DNA of 64,000 nt, taken from NCBI RefSeq assembly GCF_003461245.1, contig NZ_QTWS01000006.1, forward strand, positions 83,266 through 147,265. The letters are read 5' to 3'. Position 1 is the stretch's first letter; each line of letters starts with the position of its first letter. Of this stretch, positions 42,803 to 52,578 are shown piece after piece. A model generated the notes under the pieces. That model worked only from the letters and a program-made list of their open reading frames with translations, was not told where the DNA came from and searched no databases. Origin of the DNA: Blautia sp. AF19-10LB. Its GTDB lineage: Bacteria > Bacillota > Clostridia > Lachnospirales > Lachnospiraceae. A program made the position numbers and the translations under genes.

Positions 42803-43222
42803 TTAGCCCTCCAGACTGTTCAGTACACGGAAGCCATTGTTGGTCAGTACGTTTTCTGTGACAAAAACATCGTCTGTCTGAAGGATCATGATCGGAAGAC
42901 TGTTTCCTCTATGATAAGATGTATAAATATAATCAAGGTTTACATTGCAGTTTCCGAGAACTTCAAGAACAGCATTCAGTCCGCCGACTTCATCCTTGAT
43001 GTCTACGGCAATGACCTCTGTCACACGGTTCATATATCCATTCTCTGTAAGGATCTTCTCTGCCTCATCTGCTTTGTCTGTCACCATACGGAACAGTGCA
43101 AATTCCGGTGCATCAAAACATGCAAATCCATAGATGTCAATTCCTGCTTCTTTGAGGAGACCTGTTACTTTCTGAAGGCTTCCTGCTTTGTTTTCGATGA
43201 ATACGATATTCTGTTTGATCAT
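42803..43222 (-). CDS. Tandem ACT-domain protein
   Basis: 139 residues with two ACT domains (about 1-66: IVFIENKAGSLQKVTGLLKEAGIDIYGF; about 68-139: VIAVDIKDEVGGLNAVLEVLGNCNVNLDYIY). ACT domains bind amino acids to regulate partners. Nothing catalytic is attached. Placed directly upstream of azlCD, it may sense the exported amino acid. Confidence 0.87.
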   Translation of the reverse strand: MIKQNIVFIENKAGSLQKVTGLLKEAGIDIYGFACFDAPEFALFRMVTDKADEAEKILTENGYMNRVTEVIAVDIKDEVGGLNAVLEVLGNCNVNLDYIYTSYHRGNSLPIMILQTDDVFVTENVLTNNGFRVLNSLEG

Positions 43223-43296
43223 TTTCTCTCTCCTCGTCCTGTATGTATAAATATACTAACTTTTTTCATTATACTCACCTTTATACAAAAAGTAAA

Positions 43297-43327
43297 CCGT
43301 CAGAAACATTTCTTGTGCTCCTGACGG
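43297..43327 (-). terminator. Terminator after the NrdD-glutaredoxin gene
   Basis: Stem CCGTCAG / CTGACGG followed on the minus strand by TTTACTTTTT. Confidence 0.75.
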
Positions 43328-43336
43328 TCTGATATT

Positions 43337-45709
43337 TTAGTCTAATTCTTCATCCACATATTTCTGGATATTGGATGCATTCACATATTTCTTAAGATGC
43401 TCTCCATCTGTGATGACCAGAGTCGGTGCCTGCATGATCCCGAACTGGCGCGCCATGTCCGGATTCTTCTCTGCATCAATGATCTCCAGATCTTCGCCTT
43501 CCAGCATTTTCTTGGCCATACGGCAGTTCGGACAGGTACTTGTAGTAAACAGGTATTTATGTGTTTCCACCGGTTCTACTTTGACATCATCCTCTGTCAC
43601 TGTCACCATGCTGGTGTGTACCTTCTTGAGTGAAGAATGCATCACATCATATAAAGTACGGTTCTTATATTCCTGTGCCTTACCATCGTTCCAGTTCTGT
43701 ACCGGACGATAGTATCCTGTAATACGGCTGTAAACTTCTGCCTTCTTGCCGCATTTCGGACAGGTAAAGTGCTCACCGCTCAGATAGCCATGTTCCTTGC
43801 ATACGGAGTAGGTAGGTGAGATCGTGTAATACGGCAGTCTGTAGTTCTCTGCGATCTTGCGTACCAGAGATGCTGCTGCTTTCCAGTCCGGAAGTTTCTC
43901 TCCGAGGAATCCATGGAATACAGTTCCTGAAGTATACAACGTCTGAAGCTCGTCCTGGATATCCAGTGCATCAAAGATATCAGAGCTGAATTCGACCGGA
44001 AGATGGGAACTGTTTGTGTAATACGGTGTGTCGCCCTTGCTTCCTGCTGTACGGATGTCCGGCCAGCGTTTACGGTCATGTTTTGCCAGACGGTATGCGG
44101 TGGACTCTGCCGGAGTCGCCTCCAGGTTAAAGAGTTCTCCCGGATATTCCTCCTGATAATCAGAAAGTCGGTTACGCATATGTGTCAGAACTTCTTTGGT
44201 AAATTTCTGAGTACGTTCATCAGTCATGTCGCATCCGAGCCATCTCGCATTCAGACCAGCTTCATTCATTCCTACAAGACCGATTGTCGAGAAGTGGTTG
44301 TCAAAACTTCCCAGATATCTCTTGGTGTACGGATACAGTCCCTCATTCAGAAGTTTCGTGATCACTTCACGCTTGATATGCAGTGATCTCGCGGAAATAT
44401 CCATCAAGCGGTCCAGTCTGCGGTAAAATTCCTCCGGTGTCCTGGACTGGTATGCGATCCTCGGCATATTGATCGTCACCACGCCGACAGAACCTGTGCT
44501 CTCACCGGAGCCGAAGAAGCCGCCGCTCTTCTTGCGGAGTTCACGAAGGTCAAGACGAAGTCGGCAGCACATGCTGCGGATATCGCTCGGTTTCATATCG
44601 CTGTTGATATAGTTTGAAAAATACGGAGTTCCGTATTTCGCTGTCATTTCAAATAACAGACGGTTGTTCTCTGTATCTGACCAGTCAAAATCTTTCGTAA
44701 TGGAATAGGTCGGGATCGGATACTGGAATCCTCTTCCGTTGGCATCACCCTCGATCATTGTCTCGATGAATGCCTTGTTGACCATATCCATCTCTTTCTT
44801 GCAGTCTTTGTACTTGAAGTCCATTTCCTTGCCGCCTACGATCGCCGGAAGCTCTGCGAGGTCGTCCGGAACGGTCCAGTCAAGTGTGATATTGGAGAAC
44901 GGTGCCTGTGTTCCCCAGCGGCTTGGGGTATTTACGCCATAAACAAAGGATTCAATGCACTTCTTGACTTCCGGATAAGCAAGTCCGTCTGCCTTGACAA
45001 ACGGAGCAAGGTAAGTATCAAAAGAAGAAAATGCCTGTGCTCCTGCCCATTCATTCTGCATGATCCCAAGGAAATTGACCATCTGGTTACACAGAACGCT
45101 TAAGTGCTTCGCCGGGGCGGATGTGATCTTGCCCTCGATTCCGCCAAGTCCCTCCTGGATCAGCTGCTTGAGAGACCATCCTGCACAGTAGCCTGTCAGC
45201 ATGGACAGATCATGAATGTGGATATCTGCATTTCTGTGCGCTTCTGCAATCTCGTTATCATAGATCTCTGAAAGCCAGTAATTGGCTGTTACTGCACCGG
45301 AGTTACTTAAGATCAGACCTCCGACGGAATATGTTACTGTTGAATTTTCTTTTACTCGCCAGTCCTCGACCTTAACATAGCTGTCTACGATTTCTTTGTA
45401 GTCGAGGATCGTTGATTTCATATTACGGATCTTTTCTCTCTGTTTGCGATAAAGGATATATGCCTTTGCCACATCGCTGTATCCGGCCTGGATCAGTACG
45501 TTCTCCACGCTGTCCTGGATGTCCTCTACGGTTACTTTATTGTTCTGGATCTTATTCTGAAAGTCTGCCGTAACCCGAAGTCCGAGAAGATCGATCATAT
45601 CCTTACTGTAAATTTTTTCTTTTGCGTCAAATGCTTTGTCAATGGCTGAAGTGATCTTGGACATCTGAAAGTCTGCGATCTCTCCGTCACGTTTAACTAC
45701 CTGAAACAT
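43337..45709 (-). CDS. nrdD: Class III ribonucleotide reductase fused to a glutaredoxin/NrdH-like domain
   Basis: 790 residues. ATP-cone (1-95), barrel with the thiyl-radical region RSMCCRLRLDLRELRKKSGG, a zinc site (CKEH...CPKC), and the glycyl-radical loop RITGYYRPVQNWNDGK (Gly665). After a linker (about 680-716) a thioredoxin-fold domain of 74 residues follows, with redox pair CPNC (726-729), cis-proline in QAPT and a C-terminal helix. It lies in the same frame with no stop or slip. Some class III enzymes use thioredoxin or NrdH instead of formate, so this one may carry its reductant in cis. No nrdG is adjacent. NrdR-like boxes lie upstream. Confidence 0.93.
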   Translation of the reverse strand: MFQVVKRDGEIADFQMSKITSAIDKAFDAKEKIYSKDMIDLLGLRVTADFQNKIQNNKVTVEDIQDSVENVLIQAGYSDVAKAYILYRKQREKIRNMKSTILDYKEIVDSYVKVEDWRVKENSTVTYSVGGLILSNSGAVTANYWLSEIYDNEIAEAHRNADIHIHDLSMLTGYCAGWSLKQLIQEGLGGIEGKITSAPAKHLSVLCNQMVNFLGIMQNEWAGAQAFSSFDTYLAPFVKADGLAYPEVKKCIESFVYGVNTPSRWGTQAPFSNITLDWTVPDDLAELPAIVGGKEMDFKYKDCKKEMDMVNKAFIETMIEGDANGRGFQYPIPTYSITKDFDWSDTENNRLLFEMTAKYGTPYFSNYINSDMKPSDIRSMCCRLRLDLRELRKKSGGFFGSGESTGSVGVVTINMPRIAYQSRTPEEFYRRLDRLMDISARSLHIKREVITKLLNEGLYPYTKRYLGSFDNHFSTIGLVGMNEAGLNARWLGCDMTDERTQKFTKEVLTHMRNRLSDYQEEYPGELFNLEATPAESTAYRLAKHDRKRWPDIRTAGSKGDTPYYTNSSHLPVEFSSDIFDALDIQDELQTLYTSGTVFHGFLGEKLPDWKAAASLVRKIAENYRLPYYTISPTYSVCKEHGYLSGEHFTCPKCGKKAEVYSRITGYYRPVQNWNDGKAQEYKNRTLYDVMHSSLKKVHTSMVTVTEDDVKVEPVETHKYLFTTSTCPNCRMAKKMLEGEDLEIIDAEKNPDMARQFGIMQAPTLVITDGEHLKKYVNASNIQKYVDEELD

Positions 45710-45784
45710 GCTACACCATACCTCCCTGTCATGCGCTGTAGACCTATTGTATCAAACTATGCCCTTTGCGTCAATATATAAAAA

Positions 45785-45831
45785 ACACTATATATTGTGT
45801 CATGTTAATCATTTCACAACTATATAGTGTT
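45785..45831 (-). promoter_or_regulatory. Pair of NrdR-like boxes upstream of nrdD-glutaredoxin (also a large inverted repeat)
   Basis: ACACTATATATTGTGT (45785-45800) fits the NrdR box consensus; a second, imperfect box ACAACTATATAGTGTT lies at 45816-45831. The centres are about 30 bases apart, three helical turns, as for known NrdR site pairs. The pair also forms a near-perfect inverted repeat with outer T-runs and could end hflX transcription. Confidence 0.7.
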
Positions 45832-45896
45832 TGTTTTTGTTATATTTTTCTTATGATATCTGCCGGTTTTGCCCGTATTTTCGGGCTTTTCGCACG

Positions 45897-47144
45897 TTAT
45901 TTCGGCATCACAGAAACAAAGATTTCTGCCGGTACACGTGCCTTTACAAAAATTCCATCTTCACGATATTCTTCTGAGAGAAGGCTTCCAAACTCACGGA
46001 TCTTCTGGATCTTGCCAGCTTCACTGTACGGGTACAATTCCTCCAGATAGATCTGATCCTCCGCCAGAAGTTTCGCAAGGACGTCCTTAAATTCATCCAG
46101 ACCTTCTCCTGTTCGTGCAGAACATTTCACAGTATAATCCGCTTTGAGATCACGGATACCGCTTCCTGTTACCTGGTCCTGTTTGTTCAGAAGTGTAACG
46201 ATCTTTTTGCCGGTCGCTCCCAGTTCCCGGAGAGTTTCATAAACTGTGAACATCTGAAGCTCCGCCTGCGGGTTGGATGCATCCACCACGTGGATGATAT
46301 AATCTGCATATTTTGCTTCTTCCAGTGTACTCTTGAAAGCTTCTACCAGATGATGCGGCAGTTTACGGATAAATCCTACCGTATCTGTAAGCAGGATCTG
46401 CTGTCCGTCCTTGAGTTCGAGCACTCTCGTTGTCGGGTCCAGCGTGGCAAAAAGCTTGTCTTCTGCCAGGATCCCCGCTCCTGTCAGTGTATTCAAAAGA
46501 GTGGACTTTCCTGCATTCGTATATCCGACGATCGCCGCTGTCTTGAGGTTTCCTCTGGAACGCTTACCGCGGATCAGTTCTCTGTGTTTCTCCACCTGTG
46601 CAAGTTCTGCCTTGAGTGCAGAGATCCTGGTACGGATCAGTCGTCTGTCTGTTTCCAGTTTCTTCTCTCCAGGTCCTCTCGTACCGATACCGCCGCCCAG
46701 ACGGGACAGGGATTCTCGAAGTCCGACGAGGCGCGCCGCACGATAACGAAGCTGCGCCAGTTCGACCTGGATCTTACCCTCACTGGATACAGCACGTCCT
46801 GCAAAAATATCCAGGATCAGAAGGGTTCTGTCCATAACCTTGCAGTCCAGTTCCCGTTCCAGATTGTTCAGCTGTGCCGGAGAAAGTTCATCATCACAGA
46901 TGACTCCATTGGCATCCAGAGCGCGTAAAAGGGATGCCACTTCTTCAATCTTGCCTTTGCCGATATAGGTTCCAGGATGGACTGCCTCTCTGTTCTGGAT
47001 CACCTTCGCTACTGTCTCTGCTCCGGCAGTCTCAGCAAGTTCTTCAAGTTCATCCAGAGAAGCTTCTACATCGTCTCCCACTTCTGTCTGAACACCAATG
47101 AGGATCACCCTCTCCTGGGTTTCCTTAAATTCATAAAACTGCAT
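45897..47144 (-). CDS. hflX: Ribosome-associated GTPase HflX
   Basis: 415 residues. The HflX N-terminal domain (HPGTYIGKGKIEEV, VICDDELSPAQLNNLE) and a glycine-rich linker RLGGGIGTRGPGEKKLETDRR precede the GTPase. The GTPase has G1 GYTNAGKST, G3 DTVG and G4 NKQD. HflX splits stalled or stressed 70S ribosomes. It follows the TPR lipoprotein gene by 3 bases. Confidence 0.96.
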   Translation of the reverse strand: MQFYEFKETQERVILIGVQTEVGDDVEASLDELEELAETAGAETVAKVIQNREAVHPGTYIGKGKIEEVASLLRALDANGVICDDELSPAQLNNLERELDCKVMDRTLLILDIFAGRAVSSEGKIQVELAQLRYRAARLVGLRESLSRLGGGIGTRGPGEKKLETDRRLIRTRISALKAELAQVEKHRELIRGKRSRGNLKTAAIVGYTNAGKSTLLNTLTGAGILAEDKLFATLDPTTRVLELKDGQQILLTDTVGFIRKLPHHLVEAFKSTLEEAKYADYIIHVVDASNPQAELQMFTVYETLRELGATGKKIVTLLNKQDQVTGSGIRDLKADYTVKCSARTGEGLDEFKDVLAKLLAEDQIYLEELYPYSEAGKIQKIREFGSLLSEEYREDGIFVKARVPAEIFVSVMPK

Positions 47145-47147
47145 AAC

Positions 47148-48305
47148 TTAATAACTCTCCTCGGAAGATTCGTCTGTGCCAGTATCTGCTGATTCCTCCG
47201 CTGTACTTTCATTGGAAGTGTCTGCCTCACTGGCATCCCCTGCCGCTGCCTGGTTTCCAACTCTTGACTGAAGGAAGGTCAGTTCCTTCGCTGCTGCATC
47301 ATCATCCTTAAATGTCTGTACATATTCCTGGGCTTTGGAAAGTGCGGTAGATAAATCCAGTTTTTTCTCATAGACAACGATCTCGTTGAACAGAAGATCT
47401 CTCATCTCATCCGATGTCGCATCTCCGAGACCCTGGCTGATATTCTGAAGTGCACTGTCATAATCTCCATCTGAGATATCGCAGAGTGCCAGACCATTAT
47501 AGCCCTTCGCCGGATCATCTCCATCCGCATCAATATACTGCTGATAAAAGCTACGGGCATTGGAAGTATCTCCCTGCGCCATATATACCATGCCAAGGAT
47601 CAGTGTTGCCTCTGTGCTGCCTTTATCAGCAGCTGTTGTAAGCTCTGTCCTGGCATTCTCATAATCATCCATATAATAATAAACTTTGCCACGTTCGCAG
47701 TAATCATCGGCTGTCTTTGCCTCTGTCTTAAGTGCAGCTTCCAGGTATCTCGTGCCGTCAGCTTCCATATCCTGTCCCAGATATGCCTCGTAGATCTGGA
47801 TCGCCATCTCATAAGTAGAATCACTTCCATAGGCTTCTGAGAAATTGGAGGAAGCCTCATCATAAGAATCCATGGCAAGCGCCACACAGCCCGTAAGATA
47901 ATAATCATTCGCATTCAGCGAATAATCCTCAGCCAGCGTCTGACAGTCTGCCATCGCCTGATCATACAATTCTGCCTTGAGTTCTGCTGCAGCACGGTAT
48001 TCCAGAAGATCCTTTCTGTCAGACTTGCCCGTTTTCTCATCATTCAGCGCATTTGTCAGGTCATCGATCGCCCCCTGATAATCGCCGGTACGCAGTTTGA
48101 CAATTCCTGATCCCCTGTAAGACTGTGCCAGCTTATATCCGGCAGAAATACAGGCCTGGTATTCATTCAGTGCATAATCATAGTTAGCCTCTTCCAGATC
48201 TGCATTTGCCTGCTCATATGTTTTTTGATTTTCTCCACCACAGCCGGTCAGGAGCAATGCTCCAAGACCGGCTGCCAGCAGACATATGATTTTTTTGTTT
48301 CTCAT
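47148..48305 (-). CDS. TPR-repeat lipoprotein
   Basis: 385 residues. The signal peptide has lipobox LTGC (about 19-22). It is followed by about nine tetratricopeptide-like helical pairs up to about 345 (YEQANADLEEANYDYALNEYQACISAGYK, AQSYRGSGIVKLRTGDYQGAIDDLTNAL, CERGKVYYYMDDYENARTELTTAADKGS). The tail is rich in Ser, Glu, Asp and Thr. It overlaps the glmM stop by 4 bases. Probably a surface scaffold; the partner is unknown. Confidence 0.9.
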   Translation of the reverse strand: MRNKKIICLLAAGLGALLLTGCGGENQKTYEQANADLEEANYDYALNEYQACISAGYKLAQSYRGSGIVKLRTGDYQGAIDDLTNALNDEKTGKSDRKDLLEYRAAAELKAELYDQAMADCQTLAEDYSLNANDYYLTGCVALAMDSYDEASSNFSEAYGSDSTYEMAIQIYEAYLGQDMEADGTRYLEAALKTEAKTADDYCERGKVYYYMDDYENARTELTTAADKGSTEATLILGMVYMAQGDTSNARSFYQQYIDADGDDPAKGYNGLALCDISDGDYDSALQNISQGLGDATSDEMRDLLFNEIVVYEKKLDLSTALSKAQEYVQTFKDDDAAAKELTFLQSRVGNQAAAGDASEADTSNESTAEESADTGTDESSEESY

Positions 48306-49651
48306 CCTTCTACAATTAATCCTTCTGATTCCATCACCTGTACCACATGATTTACATGCTCTGCACAGATATCCTCTGTACCAGCTTCTACCATAACACG
48401 GATCAGTGGTTCTGTTCCACTCTCTCTCACAAGGATACGGCCGTCTGTTCCAAGTGCTCTTGCAACATCCTCAACAGCTTTTACAACTGCCGGATTTTCT
48501 CTTGCCGTCTTCTTGTCTGCCACACGGACATTGCGGAGAATCTGCGGGTACACTTTCATTTCTTTTGCAAGATCACAGAGAGTTGCTTTCTGCTCGACAC
48601 ATGCCTCCATGAGCATGAGAGATGTCAGGATACCGTCACCGGTAGCTGCATAACGGCTGAAAATGATATGTCCGGACTGCTCGCCTCCGATACTGTAATC
48701 GTTTTCCATCATGTTCTCTGCTACATATTTGTCGCCGACTGCTGTCTGCTCATAATTGATTCCTTCTCTTTCAAGGGCTTTGTACAGACCCATGTTTGAC
48801 ATAACCGTAGTAACAACAGTATTTCCCTTGAGTTTGCCCTGTGATTTGAGATATTTACCGCAGACATACATGATCTTGTCGCCATCGATGATGTTTCCCT
48901 TATGGTCAACTGCGATACAGCGGTCTGCATCACCATCATAGGCAAAGCCTACATCCAGTCCATGATCTATAACATATTTCTGCAGAACTTCGATATGTGT
49001 GGAACCGCAGTTTCTGTTGATGTTTGTTCCATCAGGCTCATCGTTGATCACATAAGTCTTGGCTCTCAGCGCATCAAATACACTCTTGGCGATCGCAGAG
49101 GAACTTCCGTTGGAGCAGTCAAGACCGATCTTGATATTCTTGAAATCACAGCTTGGGATAGAGATCAGATGACCGATATAACGGTTACGTCCGGAAGCAA
49201 AGTCAACGGTACGTCCGATATCTTCTCTTGTCGCATATGGAAGTTCTTCCAGTCTGCCGTCCAGATATGCCTCGATCCTTGCCTCTACCTCTGCTTCGAT
49301 CTTCTGTCCGTTTCCGTTCAGAAGCTTGATTCCATTATCATAAAATGGATTGTGGCTTGCAGAGATCATGACTCCACAGTCAAAATCCTCTGTGCGGACA
49401 ACATAAGAAACACTTGGAGTTGTCGTTACATGAAGAAGATATGCATCTGCTCCGGAAGCGGTCAGTCCTGCTGCCAGTGCATATTCAAACATATAGCTGC
49501 TTCTTCTTGTATCCTTGCCGATCACGATCTTTGCTTTGTGCTCACGACCATAGTACCAGCCCACATAACGGCCTACCTGAAATGCATGATTTGCTGTCAG
49601 CTGTACGTTGGCTTCTCCACGGAAACCATCTGTTCCAAAATATTTACCCAT
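48302..49651 (-). CDS. glmM: Phosphoglucosamine mutase
   Basis: 449 residues. Interconverts glucosamine-6-phosphate and glucosamine-1-phosphate for peptidoglycan precursors. Motifs: FGTDGFRG at the N-terminus, phosphoserine loop ISASHNP, metal loop DGDADR, substrate loop GGEQSGH, and phosphate-binding RESGTEPLIRV. Normal length. Co-directional with the sugar nucleotidyltransferase gene 31 bases upstream and the TPR gene overlapping downstream. Confidence 0.97.
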   Translation of the reverse strand: MGKYFGTDGFRGEANVQLTANHAFQVGRYVGWYYGREHKAKIVIGKDTRRSSYMFEYALAAGLTASGADAYLLHVTTTPSVSYVVRTEDFDCGVMISASHNPFYDNGIKLLNGNGQKIEAEVEARIEAYLDGRLEELPYATREDIGRTVDFASGRNRYIGHLISIPSCDFKNIKIGLDCSNGSSSAIAKSVFDALRAKTYVINDEPDGTNINRNCGSTHIEVLQKYVIDHGLDVGFAYDGDADRCIAVDHKGNIIDGDKIMYVCGKYLKSQGKLKGNTVVTTVMSNMGLYKALEREGINYEQTAVGDKYVAENMMENDYSIGGEQSGHIIFSRYAATGDGILTSLMLMEACVEQKATLCDLAKEMKVYPQILRNVRVADKKTARENPAVVKAVEDVARALGTDGRILVRESGTEPLIRVMVEAGTEDICAEHVNHVVQVMESEGLIVEG

Positions 49652-49682
49652 CTTATGTCACTCTCCTTAGATCCAGATTAAA

Positions 49683-50600
49683 TTATTTATAAAGCTGTGC
49701 CGGATATACTCCGTCTTCTACAAGTTTTTTGAATGCGGCTGTTACAGCAGCTTTATCTTCCTGATAAGTTACGCCGAACCAGGTATCCTTTGTCTCAAGT
49801 ACATCTACTTTTGCCTTGCCATCTTTGATGAGACGGTCGATCATTTCCGGAAGAAGATATTCTTTCTTGATATCTCCCTCTTCTACATTCTGAAGGAAAT
49901 CTACGAAACCTTTTTCCAGAGTATCCATGAATGCCGGTGTCAGTCCCCACATGTTCATGGAAACAAGACTTCTGATATCCAGTTTCTCTACATTTCCATT
50001 GTCATCTCTTGCTTCTGCACCGTCTGCTGTCTTGAAAATATTGTGTGTCTCTGTAACACCAACCAGTGCACCGTCCTCGATGTGGCATACGCCTCTGGTA
50101 ACGCTTCCGTTATCACTTAAGGTATTTCCAAGACGGAATCCTGCCATGCAGATGTGATGGATTCCATCTTCTGGCTGTTCCTGTACCAGATAATCATGGA
50201 CTTTGACATATGCTTCCTTACCGTAATAATCATCTGCATTAATTACCATGAATGGCTCGTCAAGAACTGCCTTTGCAGCAAGGACTGCCTGCCCTGTTCC
50301 CCATGGTTTTGTACGGTCTGCCGGTTTCTCAAATCCTTCTGGAAGATCATCCAGAGACTGGAATGCGTATGCAACTTCTGTAACTTTCTCGATCCTCTCA
50401 CCGATCACGCGGCGGAATTCTTCTTCCAGGTCCTTGCGGATGATAAATACAACTTTATTGAATCCTGCCTCTAGTGCATCATGAATAGAGTAGTCCATAA
50501 TGATCTCACCATTAGGTCCTACTGGTGCAAGCTGTTTGATTCCTTTTCCAAAGCGACTTCCGATTCCGGCTGCCATGATTACAAGTGCAGTTTTTTTCAT
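49683..50600 (-). CDS. Nucleotidyltransferase-family (sugar-1-phosphate) enzyme
   Basis: 305 residues with the NTP-transferase fold. The usual GxGxR motif appears as MAAGIGSRFGKGIKQL, and a metal-binding Asp lies in VINADDYYG. The motif WGTGQAVLAAK is typical of these enzymes. It differs from GlmU (no hexapeptide repeat) and is closer to uncharacterised nucleotidyltransferases. It activates an unknown sugar phosphate or similar. It starts 15 bases after prfA and precedes glmM, consistent with cell-wall sugar activation. Confidence 0.85.
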   Translation of the reverse strand: MKKTALVIMAAGIGSRFGKGIKQLAPVGPNGEIIMDYSIHDALEAGFNKVVFIIRKDLEEEFRRVIGERIEKVTEVAYAFQSLDDLPEGFEKPADRTKPWGTGQAVLAAKAVLDEPFMVINADDYYGKEAYVKVHDYLVQEQPEDGIHHICMAGFRLGNTLSDNGSVTRGVCHIEDGALVGVTETHNIFKTADGAEARDDNGNVEKLDIRSLVSMNMWGLTPAFMDTLEKGFVDFLQNVEEGDIKKEYLLPEMIDRLIKDGKAKVDVLETKDTWFGVTYQEDKAAVTAAFKKLVEDGVYPAQLYK

Positions 50601-50615
50601 TTGAAGTTCCTCCCT

Positions 50616-51692
50616 TTATTCTTCTTCATTTAATGAACTTAATTTAGCTGCCTGGTCTGCAGCGATCAGGCTGTCGATGATCTCATCCAGGTCACCACCG
50701 AGAATGCTTTCCAGGCGATGAAGAGTAAGTTTGATCCTGTGGTCTGTCACACGTCCCTGCGGGAAGTTGTAAGTACGGATCTTCTCGGAACGGTCACCGG
50801 TTCCAATCTGGCTTCTTCTTGCTTCTGCCTCTGCGTCATGCTGCTTTGCCAGTTCCATCTCATACAGACGGGAACGAAGTACCTTGAGTGCTTTGTCCTT
50901 GTTCTTGAGCTGGGATTTCTCATCCTGACAGGAAATAACGATTCCTGTCGGAATATGTGTCAGACGTACCGCAGAGTCCGTGGTGTTGACACACTGTCCA
51001 CCGTTACCGGACGCACGGAATACGTCAAATTTACAGTCATTCATATCCAGGTGGAAGTCGATCTCCTCTGCCTCCGGCATGATCGCTACAGTACAGGTGG
51101 AAGTATGGATACGTCCGCCGGATTCTGTCTCCGGTACACGCTGTACACGGTGTACTCCGCTCTCATATTTCAGGCGGGAATAAGCGCCCTGTCCCTGGAT
51201 CATGAAAGTAACTTCCTTGAATCCGCCGATGCCGTTCTCATTGAGACTCATCATCTCTGTCTTCCATCTTCTGGATTCTGCGTATTTCACATACATACGG
51301 TAGATCTCTGCTGCAAAAAGCGCCGCCTCATCACCGCCGGCACCTGCACGGATCTCCACGATAACGTTCTTGCTGTCATTTGGGTCTTTTGGAAGAAGCA
51401 GGATCTTGAGTTCCTGTTCCAGTTCTTCCACGCGCTTCTTGGCATCGGAAAGTTCTTCCTTGAGCATTTCGCGCATATCCTCATCCTTCTCCTCTTCCAG
51501 CATGGAAAGGCTGTCCTGGATGGTTTCTTTGTTTTTCTTGTATTCTGTATAAGTGTCTACGATAGGCTGCAGATCACTCTGTTCCTTCATCAGCTTCTGA
51601 AAACGTTCCTGGTTGTCTGTCACGCCCGGTTCTCCGAGTTCATTCAGAACTTCCTCGAAACGAATCAGCAAGTCATCAAGTTTATCAAACAT
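50616..51692 (-). CDS. prfA: Peptide chain release factor 1
   Basis: 358 residues from the ATG at 51692, preceded by AGGAGG; a longer frame to 51722 is rejected. Recognises UAA and UAG. The GGQ catalytic motif is visible (GNGGQCVN), and the anticodon-type tripeptide appears as PET in [14 protein letters not shown], a form of the RF1 PxT motif. prmC, which methylates the GGQ glutamine, lies directly upstream and overlaps the prfA start region by 8 bases. Confidence 0.97.
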   Translation of the reverse strand: MFDKLDDLLIRFEEVLNELGEPGVTDNQERFQKLMKEQSDLQPIVDTYTEYKKNKETIQDSLSMLEEEKDEDMREMLKEELSDAKKRVEELEQELKILLLPKDPNDSKNVIVEIRAGAGGDEAALFAAEIYRMYVKYAESRRWKTEMMSLNENGIGGFKEVTFMIQGQGAYSRLKYESGVHRVQRVPETESGGRIHTSTCTVAIMPEAEEIDFHLDMNDCKFDVFRASGNGGQCVNTTDSAVRLTHIPTGIVISCQDEKSQLKNKDKALKVLRSRLYEMELAKQHDAEAEARRSQIGTGDRSEKIRTYNFPQGRVTDHRIKLTLHRLESILGGDLDEIIDSLIAADQAAKLSSLNEEE

Positions 51693-52578
51693 GCTGTTCC
51701 TCCTGCATTTGCTTTTTACCAATTACCACTCTGTCAAGTCCTGCAAGATCTTTCTTTACAGCGACATCGACAAAGCCATTCTGTCTCATGATCGCAGATA
51801 CATCTGCTCCCTGCTCACAGCCGATCTCGTACATCAGCCAGCCGCCCGGTTTGAGATAGCTGCCCGCCTGTTCGGTGATCCTGCGGTAAAAATAAAGGCC
51901 ATCCTCGCGCCCGTCCAGAGCCAGTACCGGATCATGAAACCTTACTTCATCCATCAACTGCTGAATATCCGCCGTAGGTATATAAGGCGGATTTGAAATA
52001 AGCATATCATATTCCAAGGATGTATTTCCACTGTTTTTCTGAAAATAATCTCCCGAAAATGTATCACTTTGTACCAAAACTGCCCGTTCTTCGAGATTCA
52101 GGTTTTTTCTGTTCTGTCCGGCAACCTTAAGTGCATCCTCAGAAATATCAACGCCGGTTCCAAAAGCATCCGATCTCTCCATAAGGATACTTAAAAGCAG
52201 GCATCCAGATCCCGTACACATATCCAGGATCTTCGGATTCGGGATCTCCTTCAGACGGTCCAGTGCTTCCTCCGCCAGAACCTCTGTGTCCTGCCGCGGC
52301 ACGAGGACTCTCTCATCCACATAAAAATCATATCCCATAAAGCACGCCTGATGTGTCAGATGCTGAAGCGGGATATGCTCTGCTCTTTGTTTACATAATT
52401 CAAGATATTTGAGGGCTGTTTTTTCTCCTGCTTCCGTTTCCGGGTGAGCATAGTACCAGGCACGGCCGATATCTGCCGTATACTCCAGAAGGAGCCAGGC
52501 ATCCAACCTGGCTTCTTCAATCCCCGCACTTACAAGAAGCTGTGTTCCCTCAGTCAACAGCTCATGAAATGTCTGCAT
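51685..52578 (-). CDS. prmC: Release-factor glutamine methyltransferase PrmC
   Basis: 297 residues from the ATG at 52578 (GAGGAAG just upstream); a longer frame to 52620 would lie in the yqhQ tail. It methylates the GGQ glutamine of release factors. The SAM-binding motif is [13 protein letters not shown], and the substrate motif NPPY is in [13 protein letters not shown]-terminal helical domain with [29 protein letters not shown]. Part of the rpmE-yqhQ-prmC-prfA order common in Clostridia. Confidence 0.96.
   Translation of the reverse strand: MQTFHELLTEGTQLLVSAGIEEARLDAWLLLEYTADIGRAWYYAHPETEAGEKTALKYLELCKQRAEHIPLQHLTHQACFMGYDFYVDERVLVPRQDTEVLAEEALDRLKEIPNPKILDMCTGSGCLLLSILMERSDAFGTGVDISEDALKVAGQNRKNLNLEERAVLVQSDTFSGDYFQKNSGNTSLEYDMLISNPPYIPTADIQQLMDEVRFHDPVLALDGREDGLYFYRRITEQAGSYLKPGGWLMYEIGCEQGADVSAIMRQNGFVDVAVKKDLAGLDRVVIGKKQMQEEQHV

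Noticed and set aside
50718-51791. 357-codon open frame on the plus strand
   Set aside because: Antisense to prfA and part of prmC; no support.
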